A stretch of DNA of 64,000 nucleotides from G963662985 sp963662985 (lineage in GTDB: Bacteria; Chloroflexota; Anaerolineae; Anaerolineales; UBA11579), in NCBI GenBank assembly GCA_963662985.1, contig OY760067.1, positions 930,001-994,000 on the forward strand. Direction: 5' to 3'. The position numbers were made by a program, and so were the translations under genes. The stretch's first letter is position 1; each line of letters opens with the position of its first letter. Shown piece after piece: positions 44,229 to 52,687 of the stretch. The notes under the pieces are model-generated. The model made no database searches. It was not told where the DNA came from and saw only the letters and a list, made by a program, of their open reading frames with translations.

Positions 44229-44338
44229 TTATTATCATTCTATGATGATTTTTTTAACAAACTATTAAATTAGTTCCTTATTAAATCAGAGTCTATCGCT
44301 TATCAATATATTACCTATATGATATTTGTGTTTAAATC

Positions 44339-44368
44339 AAAAGAGAACCAAAAATTGGTTCTCTTTTA
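44339..44368 (-). terminator. Terminator of the GH9 gene
   Basis: AAAAGAGAACCA-loop-TGGTTCTCTTTT, a 12-base stem with T-run on the minus strand. Confidence 0.9.
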
Positions 44369-44384
44369 TTTTTTTATTTACGTT

Positions 44385-46532
44385 TTATTTTGCAAAATAA
44401 TCGACAAGATAAAGCATGGCAGAATTCCAATAAATGGTGATCTCATTGGTGGAGTAGGATTGATCATTGTCGACGTAGGCTTTTTGAGGCGGGAAACCTG
44501 CGAGCATGGTGACGGCATAGGGATCTTCCAACTCTTGATCTGGACCACCTACAAGCATGCCGGGGACAGGAGTGCCAACCAATTGACTGATGCGATGATG
44601 GGGGTGTGAAGGAGCACGATAGCCATATTCTGTGACGAAGGAGGTGGCAACTGCGTTTTGTCCTAGAAGATAGTGGAGGTGCTGCAAGGCAAGATCACGC
44701 ATGTAGTCTTCTCCGAAAAATTGATGAGCGAACAAAAGCACCAAGGCATTGTTGGTGAGATCCATGTTGCTGCCCCAATCGTAGAATGTGAGAGAGCTGT
44801 GATAGGCGTCTTGGTTGGATTGATATGCAATTTGCTCAACTTGTTGGAGGAGGATGGTTTGATAGGCTTGGCGCAAAGTGGCATCTTGCATTTCTTCAGG
44901 AAGGTTGAGGTAGGCGACTAGGGCGTAGTTGCCCATGCTTTGCCAACCAAAGCCGGTATAGATGTCATTGGTTTTTAGATAGTCATGATATTGTGCTTCC
45001 CTTGTGGCGGCGTAGAGTTCGGCGGCGGCCCAAGTGCGTTCATCCATGGAGCTTGTGTCATCATAGGCACCGGTTTGAATGCCATCAGGATTGTTGACTT
45101 CTTGAGCATCTGGATTGGCGGTTAGCCATTCCCATGCTTGCTGGGCACGTTGCAGATAGCCTGCAGCTGCGGTGGGGTCTATGGATTGATAGAGGACGGA
45201 AGCTTTGGCCATGACTGCGGCAAAATCTGCTGTGGCTTGGGCGGAGATGGGGGTGACAATGACTTCGTCGGTGTTGTCTTGCGGCCAAATGGTGGGTGTG
45301 AAATTGGCTGTGGTAGCTTTGTGATAAACACCACCTGTGGCGGGATCTTGCATTTTGAGGAAGAAATCAAGCTCTACTTTGATCTCGTCAAGAATGTCGG
45401 GAATGCCATTGCCTGATTCGGGAATCTTTGTGGCATCGGTATAGGCTTGGGGATTGCGTTGATAAGCAAGCATAAGGTCAATGACTGCTTTGGAGCCGGG
45501 AGAAACATAACGACCATAATCGCCAGCATCCATCCAACCACCGGTGACATCGATATAGGTATCGGTGTCATAAAGACGGGCGGGGGCTGTATAGCCGGCC
45601 GGATGGGCAAAATCACCAAAGAACGTCCAGTCTAGGTCTTGACCTGAACGCTGATAGGCGAACATTTTGAGAAGCGCGTCTGACATTTCTGCATAGGCAC
45701 CGGCACTGATGCGGAAGGCCCCTGATTTTTCTTTTCCAACTTGGATACGATAGGAACCAGCTTTGGTAATGGAGGAAAAATCACCATAACGGACGGTTTC
45801 TCCACTGGCTTCGTTAATGGTCTCACCGGTGATATCGCCAGTGAAAACGACACTGCCTTGATAGTCGATGAGATCAAAGGTGGTAATGGCGGGATCGAGA
45901 TCTGCAAACATGGCAATCTTTTGTTCTTCGGGGAGATAGCCAACTTGATTAATGCGTATACTGGGGACATTTTCTAAGTCGCTGACAAATTCTGATTCCC
46001 CTTCTAGAAGGACTAGGGAAACGTTGTCCACGTAGACTTGATGGGGAGAGAGGGTTGGGTCAGCGTTAAATTGCCCGAAATTGAGCACCAAACGAGAGGT
46101 GGGGTCTGAGGCAAAGTACATAATAAATTCAAAGGTGTAGGTGGTGGGAGTGGGAGTGATGGTGACCTGTTCTTCGATGTAGCCGGTGTAGGTGCCACCA
46201 TTTTGCTGAATGCGGACTTTGACATCCCGTTGGACTGTGGACCAAAGGTCAATGGTAAGCAGGTATTTGCTTTTTTCAATGAGGAGGATGCCATCTTGAT
46301 AAGGCTGGACAGCCCATTCTTTGCTGCCGGCATTTTGCACATCGGTGACTAGGGCACCTTCTACAACTGCCATGTCGCCAGCTCCACCTTCTTTATAGAT
46401 GCCCCAATTGGTGAGGCCATCATCGAAGGTGCCATTTTTGATGATTTCTTCTCCGATGGCTTGCGGCATTGGTGCGAAGGCAGCCAGAAGAAGACAAGTG
46501 ATAACACTAATGAAGAGGATCTTTTTTTTCAT
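44385..46532 (-). CDS. Secreted glycoside hydrolase family 9 endoglucanase with CBM and Ig-like domain
   Basis: Protein of 715 residues. A signal peptide (about 1-27: ILFISVITCLLLAAFAPMPQ) is followed by a CBM4/9-like domain (about 30-175, NGTFDDGLTNWGIYKEGGAG). Next is an Ig-like CelD-N domain (about 188-275, IRINQVGYLPEEQKIAMFAD), then the GH9 (alpha/alpha)6 barrel. Catalytic acids are in GGWMDAGDYGRYV (near residue 335) and the C-terminal STNEITIYWNSAML (near residue 697). The HHR of SHPHHRISQ lines the cleft. No dockerin or cell anchor is seen, so a free secreted cellulase or mixed-glucanase is expected. GH9 enzymes cut beta-1,4-glucans. Confidence 0.93.
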   Translation of the reverse strand: MKKKILFISVITCLLLAAFAPMPQAIGEEIIKNGTFDDGLTNWGIYKEGGAGDMAVVEGALVTDVQNAGSKEWAVQPYQDGILLIEKSKYLLTIDLWSTVQRDVKVRIQQNGGTYTGYIEEQVTITPTPTTYTFEFIMYFASDPTSRLVLNFGQFNADPTLSPHQVYVDNVSLVLLEGESEFVSDLENVPSIRINQVGYLPEEQKIAMFADLDPAITTFDLIDYQGSVVFTGDITGETINEASGETVRYGDFSSITKAGSYRIQVGKEKSGAFRISAGAYAEMSDALLKMFAYQRSGQDLDWTFFGDFAHPAGYTAPARLYDTDTYIDVTGGWMDAGDYGRYVSPGSKAVIDLMLAYQRNPQAYTDATKIPESGNGIPDILDEIKVELDFFLKMQDPATGGVYHKATTANFTPTIWPQDNTDEVIVTPISAQATADFAAVMAKASVLYQSIDPTAAAGYLQRAQQAWEWLTANPDAQEVNNPDGIQTGAYDDTSSMDERTWAAAELYAATREAQYHDYLKTNDIYTGFGWQSMGNYALVAYLNLPEEMQDATLRQAYQTILLQQVEQIAYQSNQDAYHSSLTFYDWGSNMDLTNNALVLLFAHQFFGEDYMRDLALQHLHYLLGQNAVATSFVTEYGYRAPSHPHHRISQLVGTPVPGMLVGGPDQELEDPYAVTMLAGFPPQKAYVDNDQSYSTNEITIYWNSAMLYLVDYFAK

Positions 46533-46604
46533 ACTCTCCCTTTCCTTTTGATTATTTTATTTTTATTTTGGGCAGGTTGGGATTTGAAGCATGAATGTAT
46601 TTTT

Positions 46605-46634
46605 ATTATAGTATTAATTAAGTAGATTTGGCAA
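46605..46634 (-). promoter_or_regulatory. Promoter of the GH9 gene
   Basis: Minus strand: TTGCCA (46629-46634), 18-base spacer, TATAAT (46605-46610), followed by a leader of about 65 bases with AGGGAGAG before the ATG. Confidence 0.7.
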
Positions 46635-46683
46635 AAATTTTGGTGGGCAAACGTTATTTTGGTTAATCAGAGAATTTTTTTAT

Positions 46684-47378
46684 TCACACCCTACTTAGAT
46701 TTTCAAAAATTAGTGAAGCTTCGTTTACCATTTCTTCTATAATTTGAGAAACCGGTTTGATTTGATTAATTATCCCTATATTTTGTCCGATGGAAAACAG
46801 ACATTTTGAGATGTCGCCACTTTGATAGGCGGCTTTGCCAACGGTCCCTGAGATGATGGGCATGAGTTCTTGAAGAGTTATATTCGGATTTTTCTCCATT
46901 TCTAAACATTCTTGCGCGGCTTGGTTGTTTGCCACACGCGCGATATTGTTGATGGATGCTAAACATAAAATCGTGTCTTTTTCTACGGCCTGAAGGATCC
47001 ATTGTTTGTGATTGGCACTGATTTGACATTCGGTGCTGGCTACAAACCGAGACCCCATGACAACGCCTTGGGCGCCTAAGGCGAGCATGGCGGCAAAGCC
47101 CCTTTTCCATCGGCTACACCACCCCCTAAAAGATAGGGGATGGTGAGGGATTGCGCTGCTTTTGCACCAAGAACTAAGGTGCTAACTAAATCTGGACCGG
47201 GGTGCCCGGCGGCTTCTGCTCCGATGATAGTGACGATGTCAACACCGATGGATTGTGCTTTTGGGCGTGTTTGATAGAAGGTACTTTGTGAATGTGGATA
47301 ATGCTATTGGTATGAATGAGCTGCACTAATGGGGTATTTGATTTTTAGAAGGTCAGTGACTTTGTTTTGAAAATTTAT
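46684..47378 (-). pseudogene. Decayed nitronate monooxygenase (2-nitropropane dioxygenase family)
   Basis: Remains of an FMN enzyme that oxidises alkyl nitronates. From the minus strand: start codon now ATA (47376-47378) followed by NFQNKVTDLLKIKYPI, the normal N-terminus. An internal deletion of roughly 100 residues follows, then HKVPSIKHAQK, a one-base loss in an A-run, GVDIVTIIGAEAAGHPGPDL and YLLGGGVADGKG. A second one-base loss in a G-run comes next, then FAAMLALGAQGVVMGSRFVA to the end. The last 134 codons are open but lack the FMN half. It is fourth in the MarR operon. Confidence 0.85.
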
Positions 47379-47427
47379 TTTTTTCCTCTTCCAGTATTGT
47401 TTGTTAAACACGTTCTATGCAATTTGA

Positions 47428-47850
47428 CTATAATTTTGTTTTGGGTGGGCTGACGAGGCTTTCCCCAGTGAGGACTACTTCCCCTTTTTGGTTGGTGACG
47501 GTGGCTTTTAATTTGACACGATTTTTTTCTAGTTTTTCGATCACTTCACAGGTGGTGGTGAGGGTGTCGTTAAAATGGACAGGAGCGAGAAAGTTGACCG
47601 TGTTAGAAAGGAAAATAGTACCAGTGCCGGGCAAGTACATACCGAGTACGGTGGAGATGAAGCTGGCGGTGAGCATGCCATGGGCAATTCGACCTTTGAA
47701 GAAGGTTCCTTCGGCATAAGGTGCATTCACATGCGCGGAGTTGAAATCGCCGGTGATGCCTGCAAATGTATAGACATCATGCTCACTGATGGTTTTTGTG
47801 ACAGAGGCTGATTGTCCGATTTGAATTTGATCGTATGTATAAGAACTCAT
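47428..47850 (-). CDS. MaoC-like (R)-specific enoyl-CoA hydratase
   Basis: Hot-dog-fold protein of 140 residues. The hydratase motif is present as FAGITGDFNSAHVN, with the Asp and His of the active site, followed by GRIAHGMLTASFISTVLG. It interconverts enoyl-CoA and (R)-3-hydroxyacyl-CoA. The ATG at 47850 is used: the earlier in-frame TTG lacks a ribosome site and AAAGG sits 10 bases before the ATG. Third gene of the MarR operon. Confidence 0.9.
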   Translation of the reverse strand: MSSYTYDQIQIGQSASVTKTISEHDVYTFAGITGDFNSAHVNAPYAEGTFFKGRIAHGMLTASFISTVLGMYLPGTGTIFLSNTVNFLAPVHFNDTLTTTCEVIEKLEKNRVKLKATVTNQKGEVVLTGESLVSPPKTKL

Positions 47851-47907
47851 TTGTTGATAGCCTTTCAATCTTGTAAATTATTTATTTTAAACAGCGGATA
47901 GAGTTTT

Positions 47908-48513
47908 TTACCATTGATTAAAATGGGTGACTTCTTCCACTGCGAGACGCGGTCTTGGTTTGGGGTCTTGATCGGGATATCCAATGGGGGACATTGCCAC
48001 AATCTGAACATGTTCAGGAATACCTAGGCGTTGCTTGAGTTGATCTGCCTTCCAACTTGGAGAACCCAACCAACAGGTGCCTAAGCCTTCTGCGACAGCA
48101 GCTAAGATCATATTTTCCATTGCTGCGGCTATGCTATGATGTGCCCATTCAGTTGTCCATTGAACATAGGGTTGGTTTAATTGCTGGTTTCTGATGTTCA
48201 TACAAACTAGAACAAAGACAGGTGCGTTGGCCATACGTCCGTATGAGGAAATCAGTTTTTTGAGGCTTTCCCCTTCAAGATTATCTTTGCGAGCAGTGCC
48301 AAAATATTCATCGTGAACGGCTTCTAGAATTTTACCAATTTCGGCAATTAGTTCTGGTTGGGTGATGAAGATAAAGTCCCATGGTTGAGCATTGCCACCA
48401 TTTGGGGCTTTGGTGGCAGCTTCAGCTAATTTAAGTAGGGTTTGTTTTTCTACTTGTTTAGTTTGAAATTTTCTAATGCTTCGTCGTTGGTTGATTGCTT
48501 GATAAATGTCCAT
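47908..48513 (-). CDS. Nitroreductase family protein
   Basis: FMN-dependent nitroreductase of 201 residues. The start IYQAINQRRSIRKFQTKQVE is the classic opening, with APNGGNAQPWDFIFI, a middle SIAAAMENMILAAVAEGLGTCWLG and the end VAMSPIGYPDQDPKPRPRL. It lies 29 bases downstream of the MarR regulator and, with the relic nitronate monooxygenase, suggests an operon for nitro compounds or quinone-like electrophiles. Confidence 0.92.
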   Translation of the reverse strand: MDIYQAINQRRSIRKFQTKQVEKQTLLKLAEAATKAPNGGNAQPWDFIFITQPELIAEIGKILEAVHDEYFGTARKDNLEGESLKKLISSYGRMANAPVFVLVCMNIRNQQLNQPYVQWTTEWAHHSIAAAMENMILAAVAEGLGTCWLGSPSWKADQLKQRLGIPEHVQIVAMSPIGYPDQDPKPRPRLAVEEVTHFNQW

Positions 48514-48542
48514 TTTTTATCCTTCTTTCTCCTTTTTTCTCC

Positions 48543-48974
48543 CTATAGGCTTAGGGTATTAAATACATTTAAAAGAACCTTGCGGAAGATCTCAATTTCT
48601 TGTTCCGAAAATCCTGCTGTCATATCTTGATAGATGCCATCTATGATAGCTGAGACTTGCTCTTTAATTTGATAGGCTTTGGGTTGCAAAACAATTTTAT
48701 AAGCTCTTCGATCTCCTTCAAATGGTTCGCGAGACACATAGCCTGCTTTTTCGAGCCGGTCTATGACACCTGTGATGGTTGAATTATCCAAGTATGCTCG
48801 ATTGGAAAGCTGTGAGATACTTTCTCCATCTTGTTTGAAGAGGGTATAGAGTATCAACCATTGTACAGGAGTGATGTCTATGCCTGCTTGGATAAGTCTT
48901 TTTTTGGTTTGTTGATGATGTGCTTGCTCTGCTTTAGCAAGTAGAATACAAGTGTTTTCTAATATTTCCAGCAT
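48543..48974 (-). CDS. MarR family transcriptional regulator
   Basis: Winged-helix repressor of 143 residues. The DNA-binding part is VQWLILYTLFKQDGESISQL, RAYLDNSTITGVIDRLEKAG and the wing EPFEGDRRAYKIVL. GGAGGAATA precedes the ATG. A near-palindrome overlaps its own -10 box, so it very likely represses itself and the nitroreductase-MaoC genes behind it, with release by a small ligand. Confidence 0.92.
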   Translation of the reverse strand: MLEILENTCILLAKAEQAHHQQTKKRLIQAGIDITPVQWLILYTLFKQDGESISQLSNRAYLDNSTITGVIDRLEKAGYVSREPFEGDRRAYKIVLQPKAYQIKEQVSAIIDGIYQDMTAGFSEQEIEIFRKVLLNVFNTLSL

Positions 48975-48999
48975 TATTCCTCCATTGCTTTTTATACAT

Positions 49000-49044
49000 A
49001 TATTTTGTATACATAATATTAGTACACAATTATTTTGTAGTCAA
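49000..49044 (-). promoter_or_regulatory. MarR operon promoter and operator
   Basis: Minus strand: TTGACT (49039-49044), 17-base spacer, TAATAT (49016-49021). A 20-base near-palindrome (49000-49019, 18 of 20 positions symmetric, centre TGTATACA) overlaps the -10 box and the expected transcription start. Confidence 0.8.
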
Positions 49045-49105
49045 GTTAACTTTTTATCTTGGGTAAGAATAAGGCCGCTTTTATAGAACAAATTATCTTA
49101 TTAAA

Positions 49106-49114
49106 TGGTATACT
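49106..49114 (+). promoter_or_regulatory. Leaderless-type extended -10 of the DinG-type gene
   Basis: TGGTATACT with TATACT at 49109-49114, seven bases before the ATG at 49122. No Shine-Dalgarno site lies between. Confidence 0.6.
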
Positions 49115-49121
49115 TTTAGAT

Positions 49122-51914
49122 ATGACAAGCATTTGCGCCTTAGACCTTGAAACAACTGGATTAGATCCAAAATCGAACGAAATTACTGAAGTGGGGATTA
49201 TTCGTTTTAATGAAAATCGGATTGAAGATGAATTTTCGATGCTGGTTAACCCGATGCAATTGATCCCACGGGATATTGTGCAATTGACGGGAATCTCCAA
49301 TGAGATGGTGGCGAATGCGCCTCTGTTCTCTGATGTGGCGGCTGAAATTGATGCATTTGTGGGGGATGCGCCGATTTTGGGGCATAATGTGATGTTTGAT
49401 GTGGGATTCCTTCGCAAAAGAGGACTCTTTCATTTAAATGACACGTTAGATACGTATGATTTGGCAGCGGTGATGCTGCCTAATGCAAGTCGCTATAATT
49501 TGGGGACATTGGGAAAATTGATGGGGGTGCCCTATGCAGCGACACACCGGGCGATTGACGATGCGCGCGTGACAATGGTGGTCTATCAGCGATTGATGCA
49601 AAAGATTGAAAACGAATTGCCATTAAATGTGCTGGCAGAGATTGTGCGGAATGGCAGTGAAGTGGAATGGGGGGGAGGCTATGCCTTCCGCCATGCGTTG
49701 GAGAATCGTTCTCGAACAGTGATTGACATGGATGCGGTGTTACCAAGTAAGAAAAAATTAAAACCTTTGCGGGCACCTAAAAATGCAATTAAACCTGAGA
49801 GCAATGAAATTAAACTTGATATTGAAGAATGCACGGCTGTGCTTGAATATGGCGGGGTGTTGTCGCAAGAGTTGGATGGCTATGAGTATCGTCCGCAACA
49901 AGCAGAGATGACTGCCTCTGTGGCAGAAGCCCTTTCAGAGGGCTATCATTTGATGGTGGAAGCTGGGACAGGGACGGGGAAATCTTTTGGGTATTGTATT
50001 CCGGCGGCACAATTTGCGCTGGTAAATGATACGCGAGTGGTGATTTCTACCAATACAATCAACTTACAAGAACAATTAATTAATAAAGATATACCGGTGA
50101 TTCAAAAATATATTGCGCCGGAGTTGAATGTATCTGTGATGAAGGGGCGAAATAATTATTTTTGCCCGAAACGCTTTGACGGATTCCGTCGCAAACAACC
50201 GAAGACAGCCAATGAAATGCGTATTTTTGCGAAGTTGATGGTGTGGCTGTTGGAGAATGAAACGGGGGATTTGAATGATATTAATTTGAATGGCCCCGAT
50301 GAGCGCTATTTGTGGAGCAAAATCTCGGCGGACCATCCGAGTTGTTCGTCTGAGCAATGCCAGAAAGAATATGCGAGTGAGTGTCCGTTTTATCGAGCGA
50401 AAAAATCAGCCCAACATGCACATATTTTGATTGTGAACCATGCCTTGCTGTTGGCAGATGTAGCGGCGGATAACCGCGTGCTACCAGATTTTAATTATTT
50501 GATTATCGACGAAGGGCATCATATTGAAGATGCGACGACGGGTGCATTGAGCTTTAAGGCCTCTCAGGCGGATGTGGACCGAGCGGTGCGTGAGTTGGGG
50601 GGGATTAAACACGGACTTTTGGGACGAATTCGCGATGAAGGGGAAGCACTGTTGAAGGCGACAGATTATGCTCAACTAGAGATATTATTAGACCAGACGA
50701 CTACGAAAGCTTTCCAGATGCAGGCACAATTTCAGCAATTTGTGATTGCGGTGAACGACTTTTTGGAAGAACAACGCGAAGGGCGCGACTTGGGCCCTTA
50801 TGCACAGCAAGTGCGGATTTTGCCTGCCACCAGAACGCAACCGGCATGGTTCCAAGTGGAAACGCAATGGGAAGACACTTCTCTGAATTTCAAAGCATTT
50901 TATAACAAAATGGAGCAAGTGTGGGGAGCTGTGACGGAGTTAATTGACATCAATCCCGAACGGACAGAAGATCTACTGGGGGAAGTGGGGTCTGTGATGG
51001 GGACGGCAACAGAACTTTTGGAGCAGATTGATAAGCTAGTGTTTAAGCCGGATAATGAGCGAGTGTATTGGGTGGAGATTCGCCCACAGAGCCACTCGAT
51101 TTCGTTATGTTCAGCGCCATTACATATTGGTAGTTTGATGGAAGAGCATATCTGGCATAAGAAAACAGCGGTGATCTTGACCTCGGCGACGTTGACCACG
51201 GCTGGTGAATTTAACTATCTGCAAGAACGATTAAATGCAATTGATGCAGAAGTGCTACAAGTGGGTTCTCCGTTTGATTATGAAAGTTCGGCGATGTTGT
51301 ATTTTCCAACGGATATGCCGGAACCTTTTGACCGTTATAATTATCAGCGTGCGATTGAACAGAGCGTGGTGAATTTGGCAAAGTCAATCGGGGGACGGAC
51401 TTTGGTTCTGTTCACTTCTTATGCCCAATTGCAACAAACCGCAAATGCGGTGGATCCTGCTTTGCGGCGCTTGGGGATTGAATTGCTGCAACAAGGCAAA
51501 GGTGCTTCGGCACATTCTTTGCTGGAATCTTTCCGGCAGAGTGAAGCAGCAGTGTTGATGGGGACGCGCTCTTTTTGGGAAGGGGTGGACATCGTGGGGA
51601 CACAGCTTTCGGCAGTGGTGATTACGAAGTTGCCATTTGGGGTGCCTTCTGATCCGATTATTGCGGCGCGAGCGGAAACCTTTGAAGATCCATTTTCTCA
51701 GTTTTCAATTCCAGATGCTATTTTGACTTTCCGCCAAGGGTTTGGGCGTTTGATTCGCTCGAAGACCGACCGCGGGGTGGTGGCATTGTTAGACCGACGT
51801 TTGATGAGCAAGCGCTATGGACAGTATTTTATTCAGTCTTTGCCGACATGTACTGTGAAACAAGCGCCTCTTTCTGACCTAGGAAAAGAAGCTGCAATCT
51901 GGCTGGATGTGTGA
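49122..51914 (+). CDS. dinG: DinG-family helicase with N-terminal DnaQ-like 3'-5' exonuclease
   Basis: Protein of 930 residues. The exonuclease domain (about 1-165) has ALDLETTGLDP, LGHNVMFDVGFLRKR and HRAIDDARVT. The XPD-type superfamily 2 helicase has Walker A EAGTGTGKSF, the DEAH-like box IDEGHHIED and the C-terminal TRSFWEGVDIVG and FRQGFGRLIRSKTDRG. Four cysteines (NYFCPKR, CSSEQC, ECPFY) could hold an iron-sulfur cluster. The ATG at 49122 starts at the exonuclease motif and follows a -10 box directly; an in-frame ATG at 49059 lies before the promoter. It probably unwinds damaged or stalled DNA. Confidence 0.92.
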   Translation: MTSICALDLETTGLDPKSNEITEVGIIRFNENRIEDEFSMLVNPMQLIPRDIVQLTGISNEMVANAPLFSDVAAEIDAFVGDAPILGHNVMFDVGFLRKRGLFHLNDTLDTYDLAAVMLPNASRYNLGTLGKLMGVPYAATHRAIDDARVTMVVYQRLMQKIENELPLNVLAEIVRNGSEVEWGGGYAFRHALENRSRTVIDMDAVLPSKKKLKPLRAPKNAIKPESNEIKLDIEECTAVLEYGGVLSQELDGYEYRPQQAEMTASVAEALSEGYHLMVEAGTGTGKSFGYCIPAAQFALVNDTRVVISTNTINLQEQLINKDIPVIQKYIAPELNVSVMKGRNNYFCPKRFDGFRRKQPKTANEMRIFAKLMVWLLENETGDLNDINLNGPDERYLWSKISADHPSCSSEQCQKEYASECPFYRAKKSAQHAHILIVNHALLLADVAADNRVLPDFNYLIIDEGHHIEDATTGALSFKASQADVDRAVRELGGIKHGLLGRIRDEGEALLKATDYAQLEILLDQTTTKAFQMQAQFQQFVIAVNDFLEEQREGRDLGPYAQQVRILPATRTQPAWFQVETQWEDTSLNFKAFYNKMEQVWGAVTELIDINPERTEDLLGEVGSVMGTATELLEQIDKLVFKPDNERVYWVEIRPQSHSISLCSAPLHIGSLMEEHIWHKKTAVILTSATLTTAGEFNYLQERLNAIDAEVLQVGSPFDYESSAMLYFPTDMPEPFDRYNYQRAIEQSVVNLAKSIGGRTLVLFTSYAQLQQTANAVDPALRRLGIELLQQGKGASAHSLLESFRQSEAAVLMGTRSFWEGVDIVGTQLSAVVITKLPFGVPSDPIIAARAETFEDPFSQFSIPDAILTFRQGFGRLIRSKTDRGVVALLDRRLMSKRYGQYFIQSLPTCTVKQAPLSDLGKEAAIWLDV

Positions 51915-52007
51915 GCGAGGGCGGTTTTCGGCTGTGTTTTCCTCATAAAGCAAGATTTTCTTCTTTTAAATCCTGTCTAGAAAAAGATTAATTTAACTCT
52001 TAAGTTC

Positions 52008-52036
52008 TTGAAATATCTTGTAAGAGCGACTATAAT
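52008..52036 (+). promoter_or_regulatory. rplS promoter
   Basis: TTGAAA (52008-52013), 17-base spacer, TATAAT (52031-52036). Expected transcription start near 52043, leaving a leader of about 164 bases. Confidence 0.85.
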
Positions 52037-52042
52037 TGCGCT

Positions 52043-52206
52043 CACTTGCGAAAATAAATTTGTAACAGCAGTAGACTAATAGGTTTCATGGACGACGGCA
52101 AACATGGCTGGTTGGGAAGTGAACGGAACAACCTATTCAAAATAGATAGTACATGGTAGAATTTTTAGCTGTGATTTGCAAATAAACCTATTAAAAGGAT
52201 TATAAA
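52043..52206 (+). ncRNA. Structured rplS leader, probable ribosomal-protein autoregulatory element
   Basis: AATAGGTTT (52078-52086) can pair with AACCTATT (52130-52137) or with AAACCTATT (52184-52192). The second partner lies just before the AAAAGGAT ribosome site. GGTTG...CAACC (52110-52134) is a third option. An outer helix pairs ATTTG (52058-52062) and ACAGC (52065-52069) with GCTGT (52168-52172) and CAAAT (52179-52183). The alternatives are mutually exclusive and one of them would shield the ribosome site. No known ribosomal-leader consensus was matched by eye. Confidence 0.6.
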
Positions 52207-52557
52207 ATGAGTCAGGAAATTTTAAAATCATTAGAAGCATCAGTAAATGAAAACATTCCAGAATTAGCCCCTGGGGATATGGTTAGCGTGCATGTACGCA
52301 TTAAAGAAGGTAACCGAGAACGTGTGCAAGAATTCAAAGGCACCGTGATTCGCGTTCGCAATGGTGGAAACAATCATAACTTCACCGTCCGCCGCGTGGC
52401 CAGCAATGGTGTTGGCGTGGAACGAACCTTCCTTTCTCGCTCTCCCCGCATCGAAAAAGTGGTTGTGGAACGTCATTCTCACGTCCGCCGTGCAAACCTT
52501 TATTTCTTGCGCGACCGCACTGGGAAACGCTCACGCCTCAAACAAAAATTCAACTAA
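52207..52557 (+). CDS. rplS: 50S ribosomal protein L19
   Basis: Protein of 116 residues, normal length. Conserved blocks are ELAPGDMVSVHVRIKEGNRE, RVQEFKGTVIRVRNGG, FTVRRVASNGVGVERTF and SPRIEKVVVERHSHVRRANL, ending YYLRDRTGK-like YFLRDRTGKRSRLKQKF. C-ending codons are preferred unlike neighbouring genes, as expected for high expression. The gene is alone, without the usual rimM-trmD-rplS context, and carries a long structured leader. Confidence 0.98.
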   Translation: MSQEILKSLEASVNENIPELAPGDMVSVHVRIKEGNRERVQEFKGTVIRVRNGGNNHNFTVRRVASNGVGVERTFLSRSPRIEKVVVERHSHVRRANLYFLRDRTGKRSRLKQKFN

Positions 52558-52574
52558 GAGTTTTCGAATCAACC

Positions 52575-52597
52575 AGGGTGCCTTTGGCACCCTTTTT
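52575..52597 (+). terminator. Terminator after rplS
   Basis: AGGGTGCC-TTT-GGCACCCT followed by T-run. Confidence 0.9.
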
Positions 52598-52641
52598 GTT
52601 TTTAAGGCAAGTTTTTAATGGATGTAAAAAAGCTTGAATTT

Positions 52642-52670
52642 TGATACAATGCAGATAGCGTTTAAACGCT
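52642..52670 (+). promoter_or_regulatory. Extended -10 and palindrome before the glutamine amidotransferase gene
   Basis: TGATACAAT (TACAAT at 52645-52650) is followed by AGCGTTTAAACGCT (52657-52670), a perfect 14-base palindrome at the expected transcription start. It may be a repressor site or a small 5' hairpin. Confidence 0.55.
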
Positions 52671-52687
52671 TTTGAAAGGAACCCATG

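Noticed and set aside
46684..47088. Small intact protein similar to the end of nitronate monooxygenase
   Set aside because: Upstream sequence contains the rest of the gene in other frames, with a lost start and a deletion, so it is a pseudogene piece.
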